Below are positions 8,770 to 19,863 of a stretch of 64,000 nucleotides of DNA, one piece after another. How positions within the stretch are numbered: position 1 is the stretch's first letter; each line of letters begins with the position of its first letter. Source of the DNA: Porodaedalea pini (lineage: Eukaryota > Basidiomycota > Agaricomycetes > Hymenochaetales > Hymenochaetaceae). The notes beneath the pieces were generated by a model. It searched no databases and was not told where the DNA came from. It was given only the letters and a program-made list of their open reading frames with translations. Made by a program: the position numbers and the translations under genes. Location of the stretch: NCBI GenBank assembly GCA_002794775.1, contig NBAY01000008.1, positions 1 through 64,000 of the forward strand, given 5' to 3'.

Positions 8770-10347
8770 GTTCGAATAATTTGCCCATAGTATCCACGAG
8801 GGCAATGGGGCGAAATGAGCGGGGAAGTGAAAAGTCAGAGCGTTTTGGTTTTGGAATGAAGGTAACGATGGAATGTTTGAATGAGAGGGGAAAATAGCCA
8901 AAAGAAAGGCAGAGCGAAAATATCTGAGAAAAGAATAAGGGTTCGTATTCAATGAAAAGTTTAAGATGAAGAAAAGTGAAGGAATTATTGCCTGGGGCGG
9001 TAGAATCGTCCGTGCCCTTTAGGGCTCGGAGCATTTCATCGACAGAGACTGGCTCGATGTCGGCGAGAGGTGGGAGCGAGTGCTGGTCGTGATAACCGGG
9101 CGGAGGCGCAGGGAAAAAGGTGGAGCGGAAGAGGTCAGACTTCTCGCTCTCGTTGAGAGTATAACTTCCAGAGGGAAGCTTCAGGGCGCCGATAGGGGGG
9201 CGTCGGCGTGCTGAGCCGAGATGTTGGCGTTTCCAGATCGATGAATGGTCTGACCGGTGAAGTAGCTCGCCAAAGAAGGAGGATTTGGCTGTGGCTAGAG
9301 TTTTATGAAGCCGGGCGAGATTTTCCGGTGACGGGGTCTGATGGTGCGCTTGGTAGTCACGACTGCACTGCTCGGTCCACCATGAGTGGGGTCCGGGATA
9401 AGACCGGGGTTTATGCTTTCGCAGAAAGCGGGTCGTGAAAGAAGAAAAGGTGTTGTAGAAAGATTGTAATTTGGAGTCTAAATGACTCGAAAGGAGGATA
9501 TTAGAGGTGTCAAATGAAAAAAGGCGTGATTCGCGGAAGTCCGCGATTAAAGATGGAATGTCCGGTTTCCGAACTAGACGAAGGGGATGGGTAGCCGGAG
9601 GGGGGTAAAGGAGATAGGTATGTTAAATAGAAGGGGTAAATGGTCTGAATGAAATTCGAATGAGGGATCGCCAATAGTGAGAGATTGAATGAGGAAAGGG
9701 GAGACATCGGGTGAACCGATTACGAGGTCTAAGGTGGAGGAACCTTGGGGGTGGAAGAAGGTTGGTGTATTGGGGGGATTGGCGACCACTAGAGAAAACT
9801 GGTCCAGCCAGCGTAAGAATGGTTCGGAAGAAGGGAAATAACGAGACTGGGTGGCGTCGGACCAAAGGGCAGAATGTCTGTTAAAGTCACCAACGAAAAT
9901 ATGAGAATCAGTGAAAGAGGGTTCGGGAAAAGGGTGTTCAAAAGAATGAGTAGATGGGGAACTGTAAATGTTCGAAATATAGACGGGAGGAAGCGAAGAA
10001 CCGCGGTTAACGCTGATGGTAACGTTGGATATGGGTTGGGATAAGTGAGGGTGGTAACTGAAAAGATGAGCGATGCGCGGGTGAATGAAAGTTGCGCAAC
10101 TGGGTTTGATAGAAGAGAAAGAAGGGGGAAGGATGCAAATGAAGGGGTCCGAGTTACGGGTGGCATATTGCGGCTCACCCATCGGGGATGTTTTAGACGG
10201 AACGATAGTGGAGATGGTAGGAATCTCTTGTAAGCAGATAATGTCAGGGCATGAATTGCCGCGACGAAAAAGAGATTTGAAAAGAAGGTCTGAAGTAGGT
10301 TCGGAACGACGAATGTTCAATGAAAGGACAGAAAGAGATGTGGACAT
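8765..10347 (-). pseudogene. LINE ORF2, 5' part: APE endonuclease and RT N-terminus
   Basis: The first half of ORF2 starts at ATG 10347, directly after the ORF1 stop (TAAATG). The endonuclease shows the expected acid and histidine motifs: LQEIP, GDFNRHSALW, STLDLVI and SDHLPLL. The frame stops at 9574, but the next frame is open without interruption from about 9620 down to the LTR insertion. That frame encodes the linker and RT N-terminus (SFRPIALVDTMGKLFERI). The two frames overlap at a run of six G (9600-9605), so a single missing base would account for the break. At 8765 the frame runs into the chromovirus and meets a stop inside the LTR. Confidence 0.88.
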
Positions 10348-12586
10348 TTAGAAAGGAGGTCGATAATTACGTCGTGCCGGACAGGTGGAAGACCTGGCGT
10401 TATGATCTCCTTGACAGTTAATGCAGTGCGCAAAATGCTGGCACGCAAGGTTGTTAGCCGCAGTACACGGAGCGCACTTGGCGACGTGTACAGAGGTTCG
10501 GTGAGGTTCCGAGCAGATGGCACATCGTGCCACGGAGCGACACTTCGTCGACGGGTGACCTAAACGATGACAATTATCGCATTGTGAAATGGTGGGTCGG
10601 GCCCGCATCTCCTCAAGGCGACGGATGACGCCGAAGACCGGGATATTGCGATTGTCGTGGAGAAAGAAATGGTCAAAGGCCAAACGGTTAGTGTCTTTAA
10701 GAATGATAGAGACGTTACAATAATCAAGAGTGTTTAGGCGTTCGATAGACGCCATAAACCGGGGGGGGGTAAAGGAATTCTTGGCCTGCAAACTGCGGGA
10801 GGGATGAAATTTCCTCTAGCAGGTCTCCTTGAGTATAGAGTATGTTGGAATTTTTGTCGAATACTGGCACAGCTGGGAGAACGAGTTTGAACTGCGGGGA
10901 GGGGGTAAAAACCTTGGCCCCGTTGATGTTAATAACGCGATTAAGGAAAGACGAAAGTGATGAAAAGGTGGAATTGAAATCAGCGCGAATATTAGTAAAG
11001 GAAATACAAAGATTTCCGTTAGATGTGTACTCGACATTGAGGATGACGAGGTGTTTGAACTCCACGGAGCCCTTAAGGCCCGATCGGACGGTGTTTTTGA
11101 TGGAATTGGGTAAAGGCCGGACGGCGAGGTTATCCGGTAACGAGAAGTAGACTCGCTTTACGTTACGAACATGAGTGTTGACCGAGCCGTTAGCCCGGTT
11201 CATAGGTATGGTGGTGACCTCCCCGTCAGGGTGGTCTATAGTAGTCTTTGTGACTTTGGTAGGGACCTGTTTAGGTCTCTTTTGAGCAGCCTTGGCGTAG
11301 GTGACTGTGGTGTATCCGTCGTTGTCAGTGCCGACGGACTGGACCGGTGGGGGGTAGATCGTTGTCGATAGGCCTGGGTGTGGGGCATTATGTTCCGAGT
11401 GCATGTAGCCGTCTGGCGCATGGATCGTTCCTTGGGTATCCATTCGGAAGCCCGAACCCGGGATCCGGGTTTTGGCCATGGCCGCAGCGTATTCCGTGCG
11501 TCCGCCTTTAGGGGGCGGCACGCGTTGCTTAACTACCGGAGGGGGAGGGGGGAAGCGCGGGTCATGTGTGAATCGAGCGCCAAGTGGTGCTGGCAAGTAC
11601 TTAACATCCACGGGGGTGTTAGCCGGAAAAGAAACTTTGGGTTGGGGGGTATTTTTCGCCTGTTTTTCGAGTTTAGTAGTTTTTTCGGTTAGAGAAGAAA
11701 CCATAGATAAAAGAGAAGAAATGGAGCGAGACATGTTAGTTAGTTCGTCGGAAATGTGTTCTTCACGGATATCCTGAGGGCTCCGATAAATATTGTCAAA
11801 GGCGTTCTTGCAGTAAGGGGACTGAATTTTAAAGGCCGTCTGGAAGCTGTTAATGGCAGTGTTAGCGTAGTTTTCGCGCTGAGTTTCTTCATCGAGCATA
11901 TTGGAGCGATTAATCCAAAAGCATAGGGAAGATGCGATACTAGCCATATAGCGGCCCATGCGCGCAGGATCGTTGTGAAAAGGAGTCTCTGATTTCCAGA
12001 GATCCTGCGAGATGAGGGTGCGGAGATCGCGGACTGAACCTTCCGCGAGTTCGAAAGCTTTGCGGTTAACTTCTTCGGCAATTGCCGGGTCCTCGTTATC
12101 GATATCGATATTGTCGGTGTCGACTTGGGGGGGTTGAGAGTCCACGTATAGGTCGTCCTCAGCGTCCATAGCGTCCTTATCGTCTGGGATCTGCCCGATC
12201 GTAGCGGGGTTATTCGGAGCTTCACGCGCCTGATGCTCATCTTCGGATGGAGAACGTTTAAGCGACTGTTGAGAGAGGATTTCCGGGGTGGGGGGGAGAT
12301 CCCCTTGTCTGCGGAGGGCGGCGGCGTGTTCGTCCGCTTCAATGTCTTGGGACCAATTAACGATGTTTTTCGCAGAGAGGTCGCAAACGTCGGAGTTATG
12401 GTTGAATGTCGAGTCGCGTCCGCATTTACTGCAGAGTTTCGCCGCGCCAGAGACACACGAGCGACTGTGATGAGGCAGTTCGTATTTACATTCATCACAT
12501 TTGGTGGGATCCTTAATGTTGCCTAAGGATCTGAGCGATTTGGTCCTATGGAGACTCGACGGCTTCGCGTTAGGGGGCGGGGCCAT
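10348..12586 (-). pseudogene. LINE ORF1: zinc-knuckle nucleic-acid-binding protein, frameshifted
   Basis: ORF1 encodes a gag-like RNA-binding protein for the retrotransposon particle. I chose the ATG at 12586 (MAPPPNAKPSS) because the open frame above it uses only non-ATG codons. The N-terminus has a Cys-rich module (CDEC, then CSKC, His and Cys) resembling a small zinc ribbon. A central stretch (about 11750-11650) could form a coiled coil. The reading frame breaks at a run of nine G on the plus strand (10761-10769): the upstream frame stops at 10724, while the continuation in the next frame down to 10348 carries the CCHC knuckles (CDNCHRLGHPSTKC and further Cys/His clusters). One extra base in the run explains this. 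Programmed frameshifting or an assembly error is possible. Confidence 0.85.
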
Positions 12587-12876
12587 CGTTAGAGAAGTGC
12601 GAGCGATGCAGATAAAGTCTTTCCCACGGTCAAGATGATGGTGGTAAGAGAGTGAGTCGTGACGCGACGCGCTCCTCAACTTGCTCAGCTGTCTTTCTCC
12701 TCTTGTATATCAAGTTATACTTCTTGCCCACTTCTTTGCCCATGTTGTCGTGATGAGAAGGCAATCCAAATCCGTGCGTACCAAGTTACGCAGATTGATA
12801 TTGAACCTACTGCTTCTAGGACTGATGAGTGTACTCCTGCCAGGCCACAGTGGCGGTTCAACCGAACCTCTTCCAC
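12587..12876. other. Gap between LINE ORF1 and ELG1
   Basis: This gap of about 290 bases must hold the LINE 5' untranslated region, the insertion junction and the ELG1 5' flank. I could not find a target duplication or the exact border. Short open stretches on the plus strand might include an extra ELG1 exon, but no splice chain joined them convincingly. Confidence 0.5.
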
Positions 12877-15800
12877 ATGTGGAATGTGAACAAAGATATG
12901 CATAAAGAGAAAGGTCATATGGATGATAGAGGCACGAAGGATCTTCACCCTGCTCAGTCGACTGTTGGAGCAACCACAGACATAGTAGAGGGACTACCCG
13001 CGAAGAACCGTTCTCAGGCAGTAACTCGAAATCACACTCTGACCACCCAGGTAGAGCCTCCTGAAACTGAGGGTGTCCCCAGTCAAACAACGATAAACCC
13101 GCAGCTAGCACCACGAAAGAAACCTGGAATGTCGAGAAAGGAGAAGGGCAAGTGCACATTATTTATGCATAATTCGACGAAAGCGACATACTAAGATTCA
13201 CTAATAACAAACCTCGTTTTCGCAGAGAAAGACCGGCTCGTCAATGTCGCCCCTAGTACTCAGCGCATCCCTCCTGAAACTGAGCGCGCCCCTGAAAAGC
13301 CACGGGAATCTCAGCCACCGAGAAAGAAGGCGAAGATGTCGACTAATGAGAAAGGTGTGTAACTATCATGCGTCCATTATGGTAATCTCACTGACGTTCG
13401 GAACTCTATGAACAATGCTCATACAGAGAAAGAAGAGCCGGCTGTTGAGGCCTCCCAATCAAGACTATTTCCGATATTTGAACAGAAGGATGAGCCGAAA
13501 GCCAAGGTCTCCATGGCTGACGGTGAAATCTCGAGGGGCAAAAAAGAAATCCAAGACCGTAAAATAGGAAAGACGGGGAAGCCTTCAAGCAAGCCAACCT
13601 TAAGGCTTGTTAAGCGTACGGCTAGTGCACCCTCTGACTCTTCTCTCAGGCAGCCAGCCGACGATAGCGTGTCTGCTGGACCTTCCTCCCAACCACTACT
13701 ATGCTCGCCAGATGCTATAGAGGTCATTGTCAATGATAGCAAAATGGGGTCTAATCCGCGTCTTATGGTCGGAGGAAGTCAAGAAGAACCAATTGTCATT
13801 GATTCCTCTCCAGTCAAGGACCCGACAGAATACCTTGCCTTGCGGTCATCTCCCTCTCCCAAAAAGTCAAGTCGATTTGTCCGCGGAGAAGCTCCAGCTG
13901 TATTTTTTGCCCCACGCCAACCACGCCCTGCTCCTACTTCGTCTAAATCCCGAAAAAAGGTGGGCGAGGGAGATGTCGCGAAGTGGCCCGACAAAGATAG
14001 TCAGCACGTCCGCGGCGCTCAGCGCTCTTTTCCTAGCGCATCACTCGGACTTATACGATCACGTCCCGAACCGTGCGCAGAAGATCTGTCGACGTATCTT
14101 GCGGACTCAATCAGATATTCACGCATCTATGAAGCTTCGCGACCTGATTACGAACCGAAGTACCTCGTTGAGCCCGTTGGCTCTCAACCAGATGGCCATG
14201 CCGAATATGAAAGCATCTTGCAATCAAACGCATCGTGTCCTGCTATTTCACGCTTTTTGTCGGCCGATTATGATATTTCGGGCTCTTCCTGGAATGACAG
14301 ATGGCGTCCGCGGTGTGCCGATGAAGTTATTGGAAACGAGACATCTTCGCAGTACCTCAGGGATTGGCTACTCGCGCTGGAAATAAAAACGGGTGGACAA
14401 GCTCCGACTAAGGACGATGAGGCCTCACTGGAGAGCGGCGCGAATGACACTGAAATGGTATCGCGAGGTGTTAAAAGGCCTCAAGTTATCCGTACTGTCG
14501 ACGAGCCGCGGAAGCGGAGGAAGGGGACTGACTCGGACGAGGAAAGCCTTGACGACTGGATTACAGACGATGATGATGAAGAGGAGGGAACCATGCTGCC
14601 GTCCACTCACGACGAGGAAACGGAAGAAGATTGGCCCGATGATAGCGAATGTGGGAGTCCATGGAGGCCGAAGTTGACTCGTCTTTCGCGTCGGCGTCCG
14701 GCAGATTGCAGCAAATCAGATGCCCAACTGGACGACAAGACTCAATCTCCGCCCACTCCCGCTCATGACTTCTCAAGTCGTCTCACAAATACAATCTTAT
14801 TAGCTGGCCCACCTGGTTCGGGTAAGACAGCGGCAATATATGCTTGCGCCGAGGAGCTTGGGTGGGAAGTCTTCGAAGTTTATCCAGGCATTGGGAAGAG
14901 GAACGGTACCAGCCTACTCAGTCTGGTTGGTGATGTAGGTAAAAATCACATAGTGAATCGTGCTTCTCGTGTGGTGTCCAATACCTACGAGAAGGAAACT
15001 CTAGATCCAAACATAGCAAGGCAAACATCCGCGGAGTCAAGGGAAGTCAGACGAAAAACGATCCCTCAAGCCTTTGCTTCGTTCTTTAGCGCAGAACCCA
15101 AGCCTTCTTCACGTACTGCTCCTCATGAGTACGCTAGGACCGAACAGAGCTTCATTAATTTGGGGGAACGAGAGACTTCGCGTGTTCCAAAGGTAACAGG
15201 TACCCGCTCTTCCCTGGATATTTCCGCTGCAGATGACCGCGCGTCAACCCCAATTGAAAATCTGGATTCTAGGCGGATCGGTGCCCAGCAATCAATCATT
15301 TTGCTCGAAGAGGTCGATATCTTATACAGCGAGGATGTCAACTTTTGGTCTACGGTCGTAGCCTTGATTAGGGAGTCGCGACGACCGGTCATCATGACAT
15401 GCAATGGTAATCTCCAAAGTAGTTTGACGTCTCTGCTGTAAATGGAACTAACGTTTGGCCTTTTCTAGACCCAACCCTTGTTCCTTCCGCCAATTTGCCT
15501 TTGCAGACGACGATAACGTTTAATCCTTGCCCTTCCGATCTTGCAATTTCTTATTTGCAATGCCTAACACTCACCGAAGGTTACGCGGCTTCAAGGGAGC
15601 ACATAAAATTACTCTACGAGACTGGCCATCCCCTTGACGTACTTGATATCTCCGATAACTTAGTGCGGTCTTCGGCTTTCCTGCCCTCCCCACCGGATCT
15701 TCGCCGTGCAATCAATTCTTTACAGTTTCTCTGTCAAGGCAACCCTGGATTCCAGAACACCATTCCCGCAGCCCGGCCCATCGCTGAAAAAGGCCGAAAC

Positions 15801-16669
15801 TCCAGTGTTCAGGAAACTGGCGTCGCGTTGAACGAACTCTGGACTTGGGATTGGTCTCGACATATCGTGTCCAACTGCTCACCGACGTTCAGCGAGCAGG
15901 CAGACCTTCAAGGGAAGGACGCGCTTGGCATCGATAGATTGTGGCAAATTTCCGACACCTTGTCCATGATTGATAGCAATCTCAGTCGAAATCCTTTGGC
16001 TAACCTCGACGTAAGCTCAAAAGTTAAAATTATGAAATTAAACTGAAATACAAACAACATTCTTGATACACAATACAGATGCAAAGCTTAATAACGGGGC
16101 CTCCTTCCGACGGTGAACTGGGACATCACTGTCTCAAGTACGAGGCTGACATTGTGCACCTACAAAACGGCATAGTCCTATATAATTACGATGAGGCTAT
16201 CGCTACTGAGGCAGCTTCGTGCGCCAGAAGAGCGATAGGAGATGAAGCGGCTAGTTTCGGGACCGGATGCATCATAGATGTTCGGACCGAGCAGCGGGGG
16301 AAGCCGACATCGATCGAGTTCCTTCTTAGCCGCTCTCAACATTTCGCGCGCGTGTCCGGCGTGCTGGGGAAGATCGTCCCCGCAGTCTCAAAGGAGAATG
16401 TGGGCGCGCTGATACTAGATTATGAACCGTGGGTGCGCTCAATTGATCGGAGTGACTCGTTACTGGAGGCAGCAGCTTATAAAGACTGTGAGTTGCGGAC
16501 AGCAGCGCGTGGCGGACGGACTACGCGAAACAGCCAACGCATGCAGTATCAACGGTACTTCGATCTCGACGAGGAAGAGAGGAAGGTTTGGCAATCTAAT
16601 GCATTGTCCGATCGCGTGCAGGACACGTTGTGCGGGGTAGACGAATCACAAACACGGACGCAATTTTGA
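12877..16669 (+). CDS. ELG1: ELG1/ATAD5-type alternative RFC large subunit
   Basis: Elg1 with Rfc2-5 unloads PCNA, especially SUMO-PCNA, from chromatin. Supported exons: start to 13147, 13226-13354, 13427-15406, 15469-16010, 16079-16669, about 1,170 aa. The first intron uses a GC donor (AG|GCAAGT). The start is uncertain; ATG 12877 is the first in frame. Seen: family motif RCADEVIGNE, a Walker A GPPGSGKTA (about 14809-14833), a Walker B LLEEVD (about 15301-15320), and the typical long acidic insert between the conserved blocks. The N-terminus has a PIP-like QSRLFPIF (13456-13479) and SUMO-interaction-like VIV (13723-13731) and IVIDSS (13792-13809). The LINE ends just upstream and may affect its promoter. 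Confidence 0.85.
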
Positions 16670-17049
16670 TGAAAGTTCATGACTTACAAACGTCTTTTTG
16701 CGGCACGTGTCGTTGGCAAGACACCGTCGGCTGGTTAGCTGTACATAGACACAAGCACTAGTACTGTACTATATTTTTGTGTTTTGTTATTTCGCTACGT
16801 GCTGGATTCAGTCGAGACCGGCTAGGTTGCCGGGAGTCAGAGCTTTTAATATATCCTTTGAAAGGGGATTGAGATAGAGCGCCAGTCGCGGCTCGACGCC
16901 CGAACTCTTGCCTTGTCTCTCTCAACACCGTCCCGACGCCCATCTTTGAGCTGAGCAACGGCGTCGACGCCGACGAAGACGAGCCTTTTCATTCCGACTG
17001 CCCGATCCACCACTCAAGGTTTCGAGAGCTCGTAGCCGGCGCCGAGATC
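16670..17049. other. Intergenic, ELG1 to bHLH gene
   Basis: No gene seen. It holds the ELG1 3' end and bHLH promoter, and the 11-mer CACTAGTACTG at 16756-16766 that recurs at 52972 and 57662. Confidence 0.6.
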
Positions 17050-19031
17050 ATGGACCAACCAATGGACGCTTCTGGCGAAATCTCGTCTCGCCGTCACTCC
17101 CCTGCTCCTCCGCTCGCCCCGCTTGAGTTCCTCCAATCTCAACGCCGAGGCTCGTTAACAGATCCATCTCTTCACGTCGGCCCGACTGCATCAAGCAACG
17201 GAAACACTCCCTCACTGCAGCTCCGACAGCACGATTCGCTCTTGTCTCCAACACATCCGGGTCTGAAGCAGTCCGAATCGCGACCTAGAAACGTCCCGCC
17301 TCCGCTTGCAACCCGCCCAACCTCTCCTTATATCTTCGGCGAGGCTTCGGCACAATCTCCCGCTCCGTCGAAGCCCTCGAGCCGAGTTCAATTGCCTGAT
17401 AACATAGAAGGGCGTGGGAAACGCGGTACGCCTGCTAATAGAGCTGAGAAGTCTACATAAAGCTCATTTGACACAGAAGAGAGATCGCGAGCGAGAAACG
17501 GCCAACAGAGTGAGCTTCCGATTATGATTTTGTTGACGCAGCGTTCTCGATAACGTTAGCTAACCTCGCCGACATACAACAGCCAATCGCTCAAGGGACG
17601 AGATGGACATAGATTCTGGCGAAAATCGCATGGACACAACGGGTCACGGTGATCAAAGACTACCTCCAGATTTCGACTATAATATGCGGCGACATTCTGT
17701 TCCAGGAGGGACAAAACTAGGATTGGGTCATTCACGTGGCGGTGCAGCGTCTCCCTCTCAAGCTGGCGCAAAGCGAAAGATGTCTACTGATAGAGCCCAA
17801 TTGCCGGTTGTAGGCGAAGAAATCGATCCTAAACTCGCTGGGCCAGGCATCCATAATAGTACGGAAGCCGATCCTGATGAGCCTGCACCTAAACGAAGGA
17901 ACTCCGCATTTGACACGCAGAGGTTGGCTCAGATGAGTCTTTATGATCGCAGGGACTCGCTGGATTCACGTATGAGCAGTGGTACGCCGACATCCACGTG
18001 GTGGTCGAACGACAGGCGTGACTCGTCCTCATCGATGTTCTCCGGTACATCTATGGGCAGTAGCGCAGGTTTCAACTCTCCGGCCTTCGCCGGCGATATG
18101 CATGGCAGACAGCCTAGTAGCATGTCTGCATTCGCGTGGCCTTCGAACTCGAATGCAGGTTCTAACGACGCATCCGCACCTCAAGGCGTGCAAGTAGCGT
18201 CTCCTTTGGATCCCAACCTCAACAGACAGTTCGAAGCCCCAATTCCACCTCACATAGTTGTACCCTCCAACAACATACCAGTAGACCGACGAATGTCTGC
18301 TCCAGACGCCATGACTTCGAGCTCTTCGGGCCGACCTGATCGTTCCTTACGCTCTCGCTCGCGCCCGCCTTCACGTTCTGCTGTCGCCACCTCTCGTACG
18401 GGCGAGGCCGGTCCCACAAGTCCAGACCTATCTCCCACCAGCGGCAGACCCGAAGAGTCTCCCATTTCGTCTGGCTCTGCCTCACAGAGTCTAGCGCCAA
18501 CATCCGGGAAGGAATCGAACTCTACGCCGTACTCCCGCTCACCTGAGCTTCGAGTATCACACAAGCTTGCCGAGAGGAAGCGCAGAAAGGAAATGCGGGA
18601 CCTCTTTGACGAACTGCGGGATCAGCTACCAGCTGATCGTGGCATGAAAGCGAGCAAATGGGAAATATTGAGCAAAGGTTTGTTCATTCAGTCTACTTGC
18701 GGAATTGACATAATGACGCTGACGACGTGGCTATATAGCAATTGACTACATCCAGCAGATGAAGCAGACTCAGACGGACATGTCGCGAGAAATCGATATG
18801 TTACGGCACGAAGTGGAGACAGTGCGACATGGAGTACCATACGGACATCATCCTGGTGCCCCACACCCAGTCATGTATCCCCCGCCAGGCACCCACTACG
18901 GCCCTCCCGCACCCCAGCCGCCTCATCCCCTTCCGCCACAGCAGCCGTTATCCCGTCCAGGATCCTCGCACAACTCGTACACCCCCGGCGCAGGGCCGCC
19001 TCCCGCAACGAATGGGAAGGCTCAGTCATAG
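17050..19031 (+). CDS. bHLH transcription factor
   Basis: A DNA-binding regulator of about 598 aa. Exons: 17050-17425, 17477-17509 (33 nt), 17583-18677, 18739-19031; lengths add up in phase. The bHLH domain lies near the C-terminus. Its basic region [12 protein letters not shown] has the His, Glu and Arg positions of E-box (CANNTG) binders. The loop is short ([18 protein letters not shown]), and the last intron sits inside helix 2, after which [10 protein letters not shown] continues. A short coiled coil follows ([16 protein letters not shown]). The rest is low-complexity Ser/Pro/Gly with many RRxS sites, probably disordered. A Pro/His-rich tail ends the protein. It resembles S. pombe Esc1-like proteins, but the target genes cannot be told. 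The small second exon is the least certain part. Confidence 0.85.
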
Positions 19032-19863
19032 GTACCTGCAGTGAATGCGGCGGCGTTGACGTCGCTCCATTTCATTCCTGCCTTCTAATTAGTTATCGTA
19101 TTACTGTAGTTTTTACGTGTTTATCCGTTTTCTTGCTTTTTCTTAGGCTACGATTCGTCGCTTCAGGGTTGTTGTATATTCTCCTTGCCGGGGGGAACTG
19201 GTTCCTTGCGTGGAAGAACGCTAACATATTTATTAAGACACGGACCGTCTTTATAGCCTTAACAATTACCGTCGCTACTTTCTTCGGCCGCGACGTGAAT
19301 AGATTGCTTTGCAGACTTTTCATCCATTCAGTATTACGCCATGCGGCACGTAAGCGGAACTCTCGTCTAAGTGTTCTTAGCTTCCGGGTAACCCATAACG
19401 AACGAGTAAATGCTGTCGATGATCATGGGTGATGGTCATAGCCCGTATTGTGTTCATTTGTGCCGTAAGACCCGGGGTTCCCTGAGTATAGTGCGTCCAC
19501 AGGTGCCCACGTGTACTCAGATATGACCAAGTTGGCGAACAGCCAACGCGAATACGGTGTGGGTTACGTGTGCTGCATGTCCCTTCTCTCCTTAATTGGT
19601 CACCGCCGAGATTTCTACATCCTCGTTATTCATTCATGCATATGTATGAGTTCTGCATGAAAGTCGCGTGAACTCGGGGATCACAGAAGATCGAACTAGG
19701 CGAGAAGACTGATAGAGTCTGCTTCGTCCGGCCAGAAGGGAGCCTTCTTTTAGCAAAGCATACTCTGCAGCAGAGCTTCAATAAAGTGGTCATAGATAGG
19801 AGGCGGAGCCTATCCCTTCGCAGAGCTGCGAACATGGAGCTGTTGATACATTTAGTCTTGCGT
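19032..19863. other. Intergenic between convergent genes
   Basis: About 830 bases with no supported gene. Open frames here (for example 19133-19432 plus) are short, unlike known proteins and lack splice support. It must hold both 3' untranslated regions. Confidence 0.5.

Larger units (their letters stand above)
1..12586 (-). mobile_element. Tad1/I-like non-LTR retrotransposon (LINE), split by an LTR element
   Basis: A minus-strand non-LTR retrotransposon. In sense order it has ORF1 (12586-10348), then ORF2 with an APE-type endonuclease, reverse transcriptase and RNase H (10347-8765, then 2488-210), then a 3' untranslated part that runs off the window at base 1. The presence of RNase H together with APE is typical of the I and Tad1 groups, and Tad1 is the usual fungal clade; the clade call is inference. 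The element is interrupted by the chromovirus at 2489-8764. The 5' end, target duplication and 3' tail are not visible. The catalytic residues of the endonuclease, polymerase and RNase H look intact, so the copy is recent but broken. Confidence 0.93.

Noticed and set aside
12659..12905. Extra 5' exon of ELG1 upstream of 12877
   Set aside because: Open stretches exist but no donor-acceptor pair of workable length joins them in phase to the supported exons.
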